64,000 nucleotides of DNA from Phocoena phocoena (taxonomy: Eukaryota; Chordata; Mammalia; Artiodactyla; Phocoenidae). Shown here one piece after another: positions 47,501 through 62,500 of the stretch. Location of the stretch: NCBI RefSeq assembly GCF_963924675.1, contig NC_089238.1, forward strand, positions 45,526,879 to 45,590,878, in the 5' to 3' direction. How positions within the stretch are numbered: position 1 is the first letter of the stretch; each line of letters opens with the position of its first letter. A program made the position numbers and the translations under genes. The notes under the pieces are model-generated. The model saw nothing but the letters and a program-made list of their open reading frames with translations. It was not told the DNA's origin and ran no database searches.

Positions 47501-50500
47501 CCAACAACTGGTAAACTCCCAGTGTGTGCACTGACATTTTGTTGAATAAGAGATTGGCTAGATCAGTGTCATGAAGTTCTCATGAGTGACCATTTGGGCT
47601 AGGTTTTCATTTAATACAAGATGATTACTGTTCATGTTTACATGCTCCACGTTAGAGCCACTATTTCCCCAACTGAAGGTATCGACTCTACTCATATGAA
47701 TTGCAGTTGTTGAGCCAATGCATTTAGATTCTGCAAATTGTATTAAAAAAAAAACAAAACAAAAAAGAAGATCCCCTTTTCTCTTTTCCATCTCCTCCCT
47801 TCTACCTCAGATAGCCTTCAGATTTTGTTCACAGATAGTTTTGGATGGCTTCTCCCACTGTCTGTACCTTGTTGCTTTGTGCTTGCAACTGAGGATTTCT
47901 TCTCCATCCTTATGCCTTTTCTTTCAGAGCTATATTAGGGTATATTTCAAGAAAGAGTATTAAATGACTGAAGAGTTCCTTGACACGTAACAATAAGGAA
48001 AGGAAGAATAATGCAGAAGGTCAGCATGAAGCACAGTTAAGTGTGAAAAGTAATCAGGTAGGAAGGAAGGCATTAGAGAGATGCTAAGCATCAGGTGTTA
48101 AGGACAAGTAGAAATACTTATGGGAGTCTTAGAATGTTGAGACAAAAATTCTAGCTATAATAAAGTAGGGAAAATAAGTGAAGACTATGCAAGAATTCAA
48201 GGCAAATGGGAAGACTTGCAGTTATATTCAGTACAGTAGCTCATTAAAGGAATCAGTGATGCCTTTCAGAGATCAATGGGGTGATTTAGTGACAGCAAAG
48301 TCAGACTTTGGAGAAAATGGAACATTTAGTTCTCGCTGAAGGCGTGTTAGCAAGAGAAGCTCATGGGTTGGAAGCTAAAAGGTAGGCAGAGAGAAGAAAA
48401 AAACCCCGAGGTGTTCAGGGTTATGTTCCTAGACCTCAGGAAGAGGTGAGTTACATAGACATTAGAACTCTCTCTTTTCATGCAGGGCTGCCAACCAATT
48501 TAGTTTCTCACTTCGAGTTCTTGTTTTCCCTTTCTCCGTTACTTTTTGACTCTTGTTCAAGTTTTTTTAGGCTATTAAAGGCAGAGAGGAGCTAGTCCAA
48601 AGGGTACTTTGGGTACTCCTCCCCAGCCATAAGCAAGAAATGCTTGTCACTGAGTGTGTATGAGCACGTCAAGGATAAGAGGCATGTGTGAGTCTTGTCT
48701 GCCAAAGGGCATTCAGTTGTCATGTATAAAACCCACACTTCTTGGTAAGATGCTGCTAGAGTATTGGATCCCATGAAAGGAAGGTCCTCATCTAAGGAAA
48801 GTTCAACTATCAACAAGAAGACAGATTCTGTAGGCTAGGCGGGCTTGTTCTGGGTGAGTTACTCCCAGGACCTTCATACGAGGTGGCTGATGTAAGCCTG
48901 CTTCTCTACTTCCTGGTTCATGGATATGCAAGGAACCACTGAGATACATTTGGGGCACTGAGAAACGCTTTCTGTGTCGTTTACCTTTTATTTGCTTCCT
49001 GAGTGCCATGGAGTGCAAAAGACAGAGCCTGTTTGGTCTTTGTTTCTCTACCTCTCTCAAACACACAAGTTGAAAGTAAGCCATGAACACTCGACAAGCC
49101 ACAACACAATTCACTTGGGGTACAATTATAAACACCCAGACTCCAGAGTCAGACTAATCTGGGTTCAGATTCTAGGTGAACTGTCTCCCAGATGTAGACT
49201 TTGGGCAAGTCACTTCACTTCTCCAAGCTATGGGGATAAGAATAGCACCCATTTCAATAGGTTGTTTGGAATATTAAATGAGATAATGGATGTAAAGTAC
49301 TCAGCTCAGTGTCTGTCCTATAATAAGCACTAAAGCAGTGTTACTATTCTTCTTCTTCTTAGTGTTGCTGTTGTTTTCCTTTCTAGTTTTTAATCCACAG
49401 TTAGGCTCTTACTAAAGTATTCCCAGCAAGCTTATATGGCATCATTCAACACATCATAAACACCACTGCACATTTCTCTTACCAGCAAAGCCAATTCTAT
49501 TCCTACCAGATATGTACACATCTCTTTCTTACCTCCCCACTCTCTAGTCTTTAGATCTGTCTGAATTCTCTCTGCATTTCTTCTTCCCTTCTGCATCTGG
49601 GTTTCAGCTTTGAGAGGTTGTGGGAGTTCCTGTTTCCTCATATTTCACCTGAGACTCCTAGGACATACTTAACTATAGTTAACTTTCTTCTGCCCTCTTT
49701 GAGTTTTTAAAAAAACAATCCTCTCCCATTCCTGTGTCTCTAGAACCTCCACCCCTGACCACCCCCCTTCTCACAGTTACATTTCTTTTTAGAAATATGT
49801 ACTCTGGATGAGGCAAGCAGAGCAGAGGAATAAGACTGTAAAAGGATGGGACTGTTTGAAGCCGCTCTGAGACTGGCCTTGGGGATTGTACTGCCCTCTG
49901 TGTTCTTGCTTCACAGTGGTGTTTAGGTAGGACAGTCCTATAGGGAGGGAAGGTGGAGTTAGGCCGGGACTTGATCCGGAACACCATTGCTTGGTAAAGC
50001 TGTAGCACTTATGGCAAGTGTCTGTTTCCTCATCTGTAGAATGAATTGTAATGAAGCCCAGAGGTTATTGTGAGGATCAAGTGGCATCTCATGTGCAGTG
50101 GATGATCCACAGCAAGAGTGCAGTAAATGTGATTTCTTCTCCCAGAGCAGTTCTCAAATGTTGGGAAGTCCGGTGCAGCTCCACCGTGTGGGTGGGGTTT
50201 TAGATGATTAAGCAGTTAGTCTTCGAAAATAGTCACATTTAAATAATAAAATAAAGATTTGCAATAACAGTTAAATTGTGTAATAATAATAATGTTAATA
50301 AAAATTAAAGCTAAAGTACATTGAGTGCTTACTTTGTGTGAGGTCCTGGGGTAAAGGTAAGTACTGTCATCTCCTTTTACACTTGAGGAAACGGAAGTTC
50401 AGACCTAACCAAAGTCACACGGCTAGTAAGTAGTAGATGGAGATTTCACGTTTAACTGCAAGGCCTGTCCTTTTTCTTCTGCTTTCACATGTACAGTGCC

Positions 50501-53500
50501 CATTATTGTGTTTTTCTTGCAGGTTCCAAGGATGGTGAAAGTTGTTGAGGAAAGTTCACCTTACTTTAAAGTAATCGGCCCCAAAGATATTAGCCACAAA
50601 GTAGCACCAGGAGTGCCATCCGTTTTCCGAATCCTCTTTAGTCCAGAGGAGAACAAGGTAACAGCAGCGCTGGCAACAAACTGGTTGAATGCTTGTCGCT
50701 AGCAGTTTGCAATTCTGAGCATTCGAGGAGGTGGTGTTGGTGTTGGTATTGTTGGTGGTGGTGTTACTGGTATTGGTTGTGGTGTTGGTGTGGTGGTGGT
50801 GGTAGCTGTGTCGTCGACAGTGTTGTTGGTATCGTTGATGGTATCGGTGGTGGTGGTGTTGATGGTGGTATTGCTGGTGGTGGTGGTGAGGAGAGGGATG
50901 GTGAGGGTGGATGAGAGGAGGGGATGGTGCACCACTGGGAATACGGAGAGAATTGTCAAACAGTGATGAGGGCTTACATGAGCTGCAAGTAGCCAGAGTG
51001 TAAAGAAGGGTAATCCTGGATGCTCCCATGGAACCTACTTCAGCATATTTATGTTGGACTGTACACCGAAAAGGAAAAGATGTGGTCCAGGTGCAATGAG
51101 CTGAGACAAAGCGTAGAGATTACGCCTTCTTGGAAGTTTGGGATTCTTGTTAGTTGCATCCCTCCTCCCCACACCCTAATTAGTTTAGGAAAGAGTCCTA
51201 AGATCCAATATTGATCACAGTATCAGCCTCACTAATGGCAAAGAATGTGGCCAGGACCTGAGGCCATATTCTGCTCCTTAATGACCAGTAGATGACCAGT
51301 CCTCCGTGAAGGGGTGACCTCACCAGTAGCTCTTCCTAAGCACGAGTGGAGAGGCTAGAGCCAAAAGCAGAGACCTGCCCTGTCTGCTTATCCTTGTCTG
51401 CACACAGACCAGCTAGAAAGAGCCTGAGTTCAAAAAGAGGCCGTTTCCTTCCAGCATCACCACAGCTGTCAGGAATCTAGCCTATTCTCAGGCTCTCCTC
51501 AGTTGTATAAATTCCAGTTACTTCTGGAAGAAAAATCTAGCTTGGGTGACTGAGGGAGGAGGCTTCTCCCCAGCCCTTCTCCAAGACTGCAGAATTGTGG
51601 GTTGAGTTTTCCTCTGTAAGGGCCAAAGTGGGGGCTTGTGTGGAGGAGGAAAGGGCTTTTACCAGCATGACTGAAAGAGTGAGGACAAAAAGCAAGGCTA
51701 AAACAGGCATAACAAAATGTCAGGTTATATGTAATGTTAAATAGTGTGTTTGCTTATCTGTATTGTGCTGTTATGGTTGGAATCAAAAGAGCGTAATGGA
51801 GACATAGAGAACTGGCTTTGAATCCCTGCTTCTCCATCACTAATACTTATTAGCTGTTGCAAATGTCATTACCAGTATTCCTGGTGCTGGTGCTACTGTT
51901 TCTGCTTTTCTGGAGAGCAGGGATAGAGAATTTAATGTGGTCTGCCAAGCATATATCACTGGAGCAAGTGGTTAGAAATTTCATTACTATTATACTGCTG
52001 TTATTATTTTTCCACTCTGTAGTATTACTGTTTGTTTCTTGGGCTGTGTTTATGAACTTACCATTTTGTTTGGGGTATTATTGAAGTAAGCAGAAAGATA
52101 AATAGTTCCAGAAGTAGTGCTTTTTGTTACACGTTATTGAAGTCCTTATTTTTTTCTCCAGGCTCTATATCTGAATGCTCTCTGTGAAGAGAACAGTACT
52201 TGGATTTAGTTTGGGTGTCAAATTTGCCTACACTGTCAATTAATTATAAAAGCTGAATATAATAAGCTTTTGTGCAGCTTGAAATATTAAACTTGCTGGA
52301 TTTGAGGAGTTGGCTTTCCTTAATTTTTTTCTGTGCTGGAGAAAAAAATATCTTCTGTTGAATAAGTATTATTCTACCTGTAGGTAGTCTGGCTGAGAGA
52401 GGGATACACAGAAGTTTCTGAAGAGGTGGAATGTTCGATGTCATGATAGATGTGTGGGTTACATGGATGAATTCATTCATCAAAATTGTATATTTAATAT
52501 TTTTGCACTCCAAAATATCTAAACTTTACCTTAAAAACTTTTAAAGTATAAAAACAATAGAAAGGTGAATGGATGGAGGTACAGATAAACCAGAATGACA
52601 GAATGTTAATAACTGTTGAATCTGGGTGATGGATACATGGGATTTGTTATACTATTCTGTTTTATTTGTGTATATTTAAAATTTTACCTCATCAAATGTT
52701 AAAAGCAAAGGGAGAGAGATTTTATTACTGCTTATCTATACAGCAAATAAATAACTGAAATATATTTTAGGTGAGTTTGTATTTACTTTAAGTATGAAAT
52801 GCCAGCATTCCCATTGAGGCTTATTACTTGGCTATATTTCGTGGAAGCTTATCTTACTCCTAGTTTTTTTTTTTTAATAAATTCATTTTATGAATTTGGT
52901 TTTGGCTGTGTTGGGTCTTCGGCTTTCTCTAGTTGCGGTGAGCGGGGGCTACTCTTCGTTGCTTCTCATTGCGGTAGCTTCTCTTGTTGCAGAGCACGGG
53001 TTCTAGGCACACGGGCTTCAGTAGCTGTGGCACGCGAACTCAGTAGTTGTGGCTTGTGGGCTCTAGAGCGCAGGCTCAGTAGTTGGGGCGCACGGGCTTA
53101 GTTGCTCCGCGGCATGTGGGATCTTCCTGGACCAGGGCTTGAACCCGTGTCCTCTGCACTGGCAGGTGGATTCTTAACCACTGCGCCACCAGGGAAGCCC
53201 ACTCCTAGTTTTTTTATTCCCTCTTAGCATTCCATTTCACCAACATCGCCTATGGCCTATGGGGAAAGCCTTAATTAAAAAAAATAAGTTAAATGTTGTT
53301 TTACTGTTTTTTCTAAGTATTTGAAAGTTATCAATGGTTACATGCATGTATGAGGAGAGAGAGAGTGAGTATAATGGCTACCTATGAGAAACTTATCTAA
53401 CTTTGGACACATTAGGATTTTGTGTTGGATTGAGCTCTAAGCTATGAAATAATTGACATAATACGTTTTTCTAAGGACGTAGTGATTTCTCCTGCTGACT

Positions 53501-56500
53501 GTCTAAGACTGATGGTGGGTTTTTGGGGAAGCTCCTGCTGCTAGTTTTGGTTCCCTTTTTCTGCAAAGGTCCTGCCACCCTTGCACCATCAGCAGGGCTC
53601 CATTCCAGTAGTTTTTCCAGTCGTCTGGGCATCTACATTCACTCTTACTGTTGGAAAACCAGCAGGGCCATGCACAGAATGACCAGCTAGGGTTAGTTGT
53701 GCTGTCTTTCGTGCTGCTCCAGAATGTAGCAGAGGAGTACTAGAGCCAGATTTATTTCAGGAAGAATAAAAGTCAGTCTTTTCACTGTGTCACTTTTTCT
53801 CCATTTGGCCAAATTGATAGCCAATGTGCATATGTATTTTTCCTCCTTATCCCCTGCTGATCTGAACACACTCCGTTCTCATTTACCCTCCTCACACCTG
53901 GAGGGTGAGATATGTAAATTGCAGCATGCCACAGTTTAATAAGCCAGTCCCCTTTCAATTGGATTTTCAGCACCCATGTATATTAGCATGTCGAAGATGA
54001 TAATGCAATTTACATTTTTTCCTGTCATCTATTAATCTAGCTTCCTGGAGATTTAACTTGTTTAGAATGCCAAATACCCAGATAACGGGTGCAGGAAATT
54101 CACTTTGGCTTTCCTTATCTCTTCTTTTCACATGGACTTGAAAAAAAAAAAAGATTGGATATGTTATTTATCTAATAATCCTAGTGTACATGTCATGGAT
54201 GGTAGAAACATAGTAATCAATGTTATCTTAACACTATAAAATTCTGGAGACAGGCATTTTTCTTGACCTCTTAAATCTGTATCTTTACTATTAAAAGGAG
54301 TATAAAAATATTAGGCTTATGTAGGAAAGCAAAACTGGGTACTTTCTTGGACTTAAGAAAGCATCTCTTTGTAATAGTGTTGGCATATGGAAATGGCAGC
54401 AGTGGTCTGAAGAAAATATGAAGTGATGTAATCTTATTGCTCAGTTATGTGTTGAGAAAATATCTAGTTTGTTGTCAAAATAGTTTTCTTGATTTGTTAC
54501 TATGAAATTTAAAGAACATGGCCCAAGCAAAGTAGAAAAACGTTGACATAATTTGTAACCCAGGTGTGTAACATTAATGAACTATAGTGCCAGCACTTTG
54601 AATTAAAGTATAGATGTCATAAGATTTTCTACAGTCAGTGATTCTTGTTGACAGAAATAATGATAGGGATTTAGTTTTCTTCCTGCCTAGCATTCGCCCT
54701 CCCTGGTTCTGTCTGGGCTTCCCCTGTAACCCAGGTGCCTAGTACGGGGCCTAACATATAGGAAGTGTGCAATAAATATTTGCCAAGTAAGATAAGGAAG
54801 TTAATCTCAAGAAAATGTAAGGTAGTTTCTTCAACTTGAGGATGGCCTGAAGATGATAAAAGCAAAGGCATATAAAAAGGGGGCTCTAATATCTTTTTGT
54901 GCCATGAATGTATTAGATGTTAACGTTTTTTCCCGTCATTTCAACCAGGAGAAAGATATCTAAGAAGGCTTATTTAAAGGTGTTTCTTCCCATTTTGTTT
55001 CATATCTTCAGTGAGTCACATCACTACTTTCTAGCTTTCTGGATTTGACAAATATCATTTTATAATACGGCTAATGAGGATCTCAGACATTCTCTTGATG
55101 AAGAACTCTTGATAATGTAGTATCCAAATAAAGATATTAAGATGAATATTATTTCACTCGCTCTGCACCAGGCCCAGTTCTGTCAGCCAGGATCCAGTGG
55201 AGAATAGAAGAAGCTTGGCCTTCATGGAGCTTATGTTCCACAATGAATAAGCAAACAGATCATTTAATGTCAGATATTGACATGATAGAGAACAGAGAGT
55301 GATAGAGAATGGGGACTGTTTCCTTTCAGCAGGAAGATCAGGGGAGACTTCTCTGATGAGGTAACATTTGGGCAGAGAGCTAAACGGGGAGGATATTTGT
55401 GTGGGAGCAGGAACAGCACTTACAAAGGCCCTGTGACAGAAATATGTCTGGCAACAGGTCAGGGAAGTGCAAGGCCAGTGTGGCTGGAGCAGAGGAAGCT
55501 GCTGGGAAAATGGTAGGAGACAAGGTTTGTAGAGGGTAAGACCATGAAGCGTCTTAGAAATCATGCAAAGTAGAATAGGAAGCCACCATAAGTTATTTAA
55601 AATATTTCTATTATGGAAGCTTTCACCCATATGTAAAAATGTAGAGAATGATATAGTGAACTGTCATCCCCCAGATTTTCAAGCTATCAGTGCGTGACCA
55701 ATCTTGCTTCATCATCCTGTCCCCTGCCTCAGAGGATTTTGCAGCAAGTCCCATACATCATTTCATTGTAAATACTTCATTGTTTGTCTCTAAATGATAA
55801 GGTCCTTTCTAAAAGTTAACGTAACCACAGTACCATTATCACCCCTAAAAAATGACAGGAACTCCTTAATATCATCAGATATCTGTCAGTACTCACATCT
55901 CCCCAGTTGAGTAATATGAAAACATATATGTATATGTAGAGGTGTGTGTATATATGTATATAAATATCACATAAATCGATATATGTGCATTTTAAGTTGC
56001 TTAAATCAATCATATGTATATGTGTAAGTTGGTTTGCTTAAATTGGGATCCATACAAGGTACTGAGTGCAACTCCACCAGATTCCATAGAATGATCCTCC
56101 ATCCCCTCTGTTTCCTGTAGACTGGTAATTAGGTCTAGAGCCTTGTTTAGATTCGTGTTTGATTTGGAGGGGCCAGAATTCTTAGGTAATGTGGTATTTC
56201 CTATTGCATCACATCAAGAGGCACAAAATGTCTGTTGTTACACTTTATTTTTGTAATGAGTTAATAAGGATCCTGAGGTACAGTTCATACAGGAAAGATA
56301 GGATAAATGCTTGTTTCTTTCCCTTTATCTGCCCTGGTGAGTTTTGATTAGGAATGACGTATCTGGCTTACATTTTTAAGATCACTCTGGTTGCTGTGTG
56401 GAGAATAGACTGAAGAGGGTGTGAGGCATAATGGCTAGTTGTCTACTCTTAACATCCATTTTCCCTTTCCTCATTGGTAAGAGAATCACATGTTTTGATT

Positions 56501-59500
56501 GGATTCGTTGCTGCCAGAAACAAAATGTTGCATTTCCCCAGCCTCCTTTGCAGCTGCATGTTGTCTAAATGTTGGCCTGTGAGATGTGAGCAGGGCTTCC
56601 AAACACATGTACTTGACGGAAGCTGACACAGTGGAAAGTGCTCTATTCTGCCTTCTCCTGCCTGCAGCTTGGCTGTGAGAATAGCTGGCATCCCAGGAAT
56701 CACTCTGCCCCATCCGGCAACATTGAGGATGGACCCTGTGCTAGACTGGTAGAGCAGGAATTTAGGAATTTGTGTCTCTCATGACACTGTGGAGTCACCA
56801 TACCAACCTGGCCCAACTACCTCTGGACTTTCCAGGAGAGAAATAAACTTCTAGCTGCCTAGTTTAAGTTGCTCTTATTTTCTTCTGTTCCCTGTTATTT
56901 GTAGCAGAACTGAACCCTGATGAATATAGAGACAAGCGTCTATTGTAATAGTTTGCGAGAAAAAGATGAGGATGATTTGGACGAGGGTGGTAACAGTGAG
57001 GTGATGAGAAGTAGGTGGACAGAGGATATATATTTTTATGGTAGAGCTGTCAGGGTTTGCTGATGAATTAGATAAAGGGTGTGAAGAAACAGGAGTCTAG
57101 TTTCTCATAGTATTTTGGCCAGCAGCTGACCGAATGGTGCCACCATTTGCTGAGATATGGAAAGTGGAAGAAAAACAGGTTAACGAGGCTGGGTAGGAGT
57201 GAGGTAGGGACTCAGGACCTCTTTTTTTATATGTTAAGTTTGAACTTCCCTTTAGACATCCAAGTGGAAATATCAAGGAAGCAGTTGGACACAATTGTCT
57301 GCAATAAAGGGGAAATGTTGGGTCTACAGACAAATATTTAAAAGTCATAGTGTAATGATGCTACTTACCACCAAGGGTGGAGGAGATGATGCTGGGAGTG
57401 AGTGGAGATAAAGAAGAGGGTGGAAAGAGGAGGAGATGCCAACAGAAGATGACACTAAGAAGGGGTAATCGTGAAGTAGGAGGAAGGCCAGGAGACTGCA
57501 GTGCTCTGGAGTCCAGGTGGATAAAGTATTTTAAAAAAAGAAGGAGAGATCAACTGTGTCCAAAGCTATAGAATAAAACAAGGATGTGGACTTAGCCATT
57601 AGATTTGGCAAAGTCATTAGTGACCTTGGTGAGAACAGTTTCTGTGGAATGTTGGGTAGAGAAGTCTGATGGGGTGGGTAGAAGAGAAAAGAGAAAGTGA
57701 GGAGGTGGTAATATTGAGTATAAATAACACCTTTGAGGAGTTTTGCTGTAAAGGGTAATTGGAAAAATGGGGCAGTAGCTGGAGGTGGATGTTGAGATTG
57801 AGGGTAGTTTATTTAATATTTAAGTTGAGGCTATCTAAGCATTGTTGTAAGCTGATGTTTAAGTTATTTAAGCATTGTTATAAGCTGTGAATGTTCAGTA
57901 AAGAGGGAAATTGATGCTTCAGGAAAATCCTAAGGTAAGTGAGAAGGATTGAAATCTAGTACGCAAGGAAAGGGTTTGGTCTTAGATAAGAACAGGAATG
58001 AAGGCAGAGTATATGGGTATAGACACAGGTTGATTGGTAGATTTAAGGTAACTTAGAAAGCAAAAAAGCTAAACAGGAAATTAATTACCTTAAGTGGATG
58101 ATTTGTACATGAATCATGAAGTAACCACATTATCGTTGTATACTAATGATAAAGATGGTCAAAATAAATTTGGAAGTCCTCGGGTCACTTTACAAGCCAA
58201 AGATCAGAGGTCATTCCTTTTTAATAGGTGGAGAAGTATAGATGCCCCTAGGAAGCTGAGACCCCAGGTAAATCATATGAAGAGTCAGAGTGGTAGAGGG
58301 TAAGGCCCGAGAGACCTGATCAGTCTTGTTTTTAAACTGATTAGGACTTGAGAACTAATTCTTCCCTTTAGAGAGGTGAATTTCAGATTGAGTACTTTTA
58401 ACTGGTTAGGGAATTTATAACGTTTTTCAGGGACAGTGAGTATTAAATGTGCTGAGTCCTGATCAAATCTGGTTTTACTCTGTGTTAGCCATTCCACCAT
58501 CAAGTTTAGGAGTGGAGAAAAGGGAGAAAGAGGATTGTGAGGGCTTAACCACACTGGCTGTGCTTGCACTTGAATGCCTGGGGAGTCGTTTGCTGCAGTA
58601 GAAGACATCATTTTCCTTTGCCTGAGTTGTTAAAGGACAGAATTATTGCCATGTTTGCTTTCTATCGTGGAGCTAATATAAAATCAAGATTCATTCTTTT
58701 CACTTCTCAGAGTCAAATCTGCCACTTGCATAGTCCACTGCCTTTTTTTTTTTTTTTTTTTTTAAGTTTGGAGGATAGGCAGGTTGGAAGGAAGGCTAAT
58801 GGACAGAAAAAAAAATGGATAGGCAATTTCATCTGGAGGCCATTGTTATATAGAATAACATTTTGGGATATGAAGTAATTCATTGCTAAGTCTCATAGTA
58901 GACGGGAGAGAGTTTGGAATAAATATTTTGGCTCTGAATGGTGACCTGATTGCTCTGAATTTAAGTACAGAGGAAGGAAGTACATCAACTGAAGTAATTG
59001 CTTAGCTTGCAGGCTGACAAAGCCTCCCAAGTCATAACATCTGAATTAATTTTAAGCCAGTAGAGCAATATATAATTGTATATTATATAATCTAATATAG
59101 TCATATTAAATACAGAGCTTAAGAGATTGGAATACATTTTTAAGGAGTTTAAAGAATTTCTTCATATTCTTTTATGTGACTTGATTATGAAAAAATATAT
59201 AATTCTGATCAAACTTCAAATCTTCCTCATTTGGAAATTTGAATATTTCAGTTAGCCTCCTAAAGTATTTTCAGCTGTCTTCAATTCCTTATAGAACAAG
59301 GCAGAGAATATGTAAACATAGAATAAATTACTTGGAGATCCCCTCTCATCGTGGATTCAGCAGCATCTTTTGTTCTTTCTCTCAAAGCCTCAGTTAATAT
59401 TAAGTTTCCACATGTGCCAGCAGCTTTCCAGTTTCTAATTCCCAACAAAACCTTTGCTTGCTGGGTTTGATCTCCTAAGAAAAAATGAAAACAGTACTTA

Positions 59501-62500
59501 TCTCTTTAGGATTCTGATGTAATCAGACTAGACTGTTTTGTTGTTGAATTCTGTGGAGTTTTCTAGGATCAAGTATGCTTCGTGTAATTTGTACTTTCTT
59601 ATATCTGAATGGCATAATTTTTGAGCCTGGCATTACCATGCAGAAGCCAGAATCACTTCAAGAGCTAAGAGTCCAACAACTCAATTTAAATAAATTTCAT
59701 GAATACTGTCCATTAATTGTTATTACTTGCTCCTACCTTAGGACTTTCATGTTTGCACCTCTCCTTGCCAGGAACACTCCATTCCTATATCTTGCCTGAC
59801 TGGATGCTTTGGCTATTCAGGTCTCTATTTGAAGGCCACCTCCTCAGGGAGGCCTCCTTGGTTGTTGTAACCTAAAGCAGCCGCTTCCCATATTATCACT
59901 TTACCATGTTTTATTTTCTTCAAAGTCCTTGTTGTTTTTTGAAATTATCTTGTTCCATTATTATCATCATTACCAGGATTATCATTATTATCCTAACAAC
60001 AAGTACACAAAAATTGAGTTTTCCTACATGCCTTACACAAAACATTGTATTTTATGCAACACTTTAGTAATGACAACTAACATTTACTGAGTACTTAACT
60101 ACTCGCCAAGCTCTAGGCTAAGCATTTATTGCACTAGGCCAGGTCAGTTTCATCTCTTGCCTGGACTACTGCAGTGGCTGCCTAACTGGCCACCCTTTTT
60201 TCATCTTAGCCTCCCTACAGTTCGTTGTCTACATAGCAGCTAGTAATTCTTCTAAAACATAAATCAGGTACATCATGATCCGCTTTCAGCATCATTAATG
60301 TTTTTGGCCATCCTCAGGTCCTAACAATGGCTTACAAGCTCCTGTGTGATCTGGCTTCCCACAACCTCTTTGCTGCATCTCTAACCTCTCCTTACCTTAT
60401 TCCCCTATGGCCACAGTCTCTGAATCATGCTTTGGCCAGATTACCACCCACCCCCATGACGTCATTTCTCCTTTCACTTAGATTTCTGCTGGAATGTCAC
60501 GTCCTCATAGAGGCCTTTTCCCACTCACTCTTTTTTTTTTTTTTTCTTGCGATACGCGGGCCTCTCACTGCTGTGGCCTCTCCCATTGCGGAGCACAGGC
60601 TCCGGACGCGCAGGCTCAGCGGCCATGGCTCACGGGCCCAGCCGCTCCGCGGCATGTGGGATCTTCCCGGACCGGGGCACGAACCCACGTCCCCTGCATC
60701 GGCATGCGGACTCTCAACTACTGCGCCACCAGGGAAGCCGCCCCACTCACTCTTTATTCCCTTATGCTTTATTTCTCTTCACTCAGCACTATAGTACTCA
60801 TTTGCCTGTCTTTAGCAAATATTTGTTGAATGTTTACTAAGTACCACGTCCTGTTCTAGGAGCTGGATGTGTGAAGTCAGTACGATGGGCAGAATCCCTG
60901 TTGACGTGGAGATATGGGGGGAGGCATACAATAGACTCAATAAATAGGTAACATATATAATATATTAGATGGCTTTGGTAAACTAAAGCAAACGAAAGGC
61001 TAGGGAGTGATGGGACAGGAGAGGGAGAGTTAAGTTTACAATAGGGCAATCAGGGGAGGCCTCAGGGAGAAAATGGACATTGTGCAAAGTCCTGAAGGAA
61101 GTGAGGGAGCAAGCAATGTGAATAATTACAGGAAAGCATGTTCTGGATGGAACGAACATTGAGTTTGAAGGCTCTGAAGGGAGAGCATCTCTAGAATACT
61201 CAAGAGACAGCAAGGAAACCTGTAGCTGGAGCACAGACGCAAGTGGGGGAGGGGGAGGTGTGGCCAGAGAAATGACAGGGGTGCCAGACCCTAGCACTCA
61301 GAGCCCCCCAGCTCTCTGCTTGGGAGATTTTTTGAATGGAGGAGCCTCCTGAGCTGACTTATATTTTAACTGGATCCCTCTGGCCCTTGTGTGGAAAATA
61401 GACTTTAGGGAGCAAGGGTTGAAATAGAGTCCAGTTAGCCCAGGAAAGATTGGAGTGGCTAGGGTCAGGGTGGCAGGGTGGAAGTAGTTAGACGTGTTTG
61501 TGGTCTGGATATATTTTGGAGGTCAGTCCTACGAGATTTACTAAGAAATTGAGAAACAGAGTGATCAAGGATGCCTCATGCCAGGATATTAAATCCAGGC
61601 CAGTGGAAGGATGGAGATTCATGTACCAAGATGGAGAGGCAGTGAGGGGACAGATTTAGGGTGGAAGGAAGGTCATGAGCAGGACCTCAGCTGGCATTGT
61701 GGAGCTTTTGTGGGCATGAGAAAAAGGCTGCCCCTCTAGGCCGATTCAGTTGGAGCCAGCAGAGTGGACTGGATTTCAGGCCCCGTTCCTTCCCTTGGTA
61801 GGGTATCTTTATGCACAGTTGCAGGCAGGGGCATTAGTCAGCAGCTTCGCTTTGGGCCATGGTAAGTTTGTATCCAGTGAGATGTTGATCTGGCTGCTGG
61901 GTATGAGTTTGGAGTTCAGGGAGGCAGAGAGATTGCAGGTGTAAAGCTCTGTCGTGGGAACATTCCTGGCTATTTTCTCTTTATATTTATTTAATATATT
62001 TGTGTATGTATTACATTGTACATTAGATATGCTTTATTTACCTGCTCACTGTCTCTTCCATCACTATGTAAGCTCGAAGTGATCCACGTCTGCGTTTACT
62101 ACTCAGTTTCATACCCAGACCCAGCTCGGTGCCTGGCACCTGGACACTTAATAAACACGGTTGTATGAATAAACGAATTGGGGATACCACTGCTTTCTAC
62201 TTGTCCTGTGGGTTTCGTGAAATTGAGTGCATGGCCAGGTCTAAATGTCAGTCAGTATGTCAGACATTCCCATTCCTGCTCTGTGCCTAAAGTCCAAAGA
62301 GAGGTTTTAAACCTCCACCACTGAAAACCATTTACTGCATGATTACCAAAAGGAAACTTAAGTTCCAAGAGGCCTTTATACTTATAAAGATTGCCTTGCA
62401 GCCAAAACACACACTAAAATGTTGGGGAAACTTAAAATGAAGGAAAATGAACCTGGTTTAGATAGCAAATTCCTTTCACAGTGACTTCTGAGCCTATTCT

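Larger units (their letters stand above)
47295..50522. other. HYDIN: HYDIN intron, 3.2 kb
   Basis: The left part (47295-49138) shows no repeat I can name. The right part holds three MIR fragments listed separately. Open frames in this interval have no family resemblance. Confidence 0.6.
55150..57770 (-). repeat. Long LINE-2 element, antisense, with two insertions
   Basis: It follows the L2 complement in order: 'agcttggccttcatggagct', 'agcactttacaaaggccctg'-like text at 55415, 'atcactctggttgctgtgtg', 'gggtttgctgatgaattaga', 'gacatccaagtggaaatatc' and 'agagatcaactgtgtccaaa'. Fragments at 55614-56260 and 56425-56935 are insertions of other families. Confidence 0.75.

Noticed and set aside
50556..51029. 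157-codon minus-strand frame rich in His, Thr, Asn and Ser
   Set aside because: It is the complement of the GGT/GTT-rich tract and of the HYDIN exon beside it; low-complexity shadow, not a gene.
60497..60688. Minus-strand peptides of the '[16 protein letters not shown]' type at this and other SINE sites
   Set aside because: They are translations of the tRNA-derived SINE head and recur wherever a CHR copy lies.
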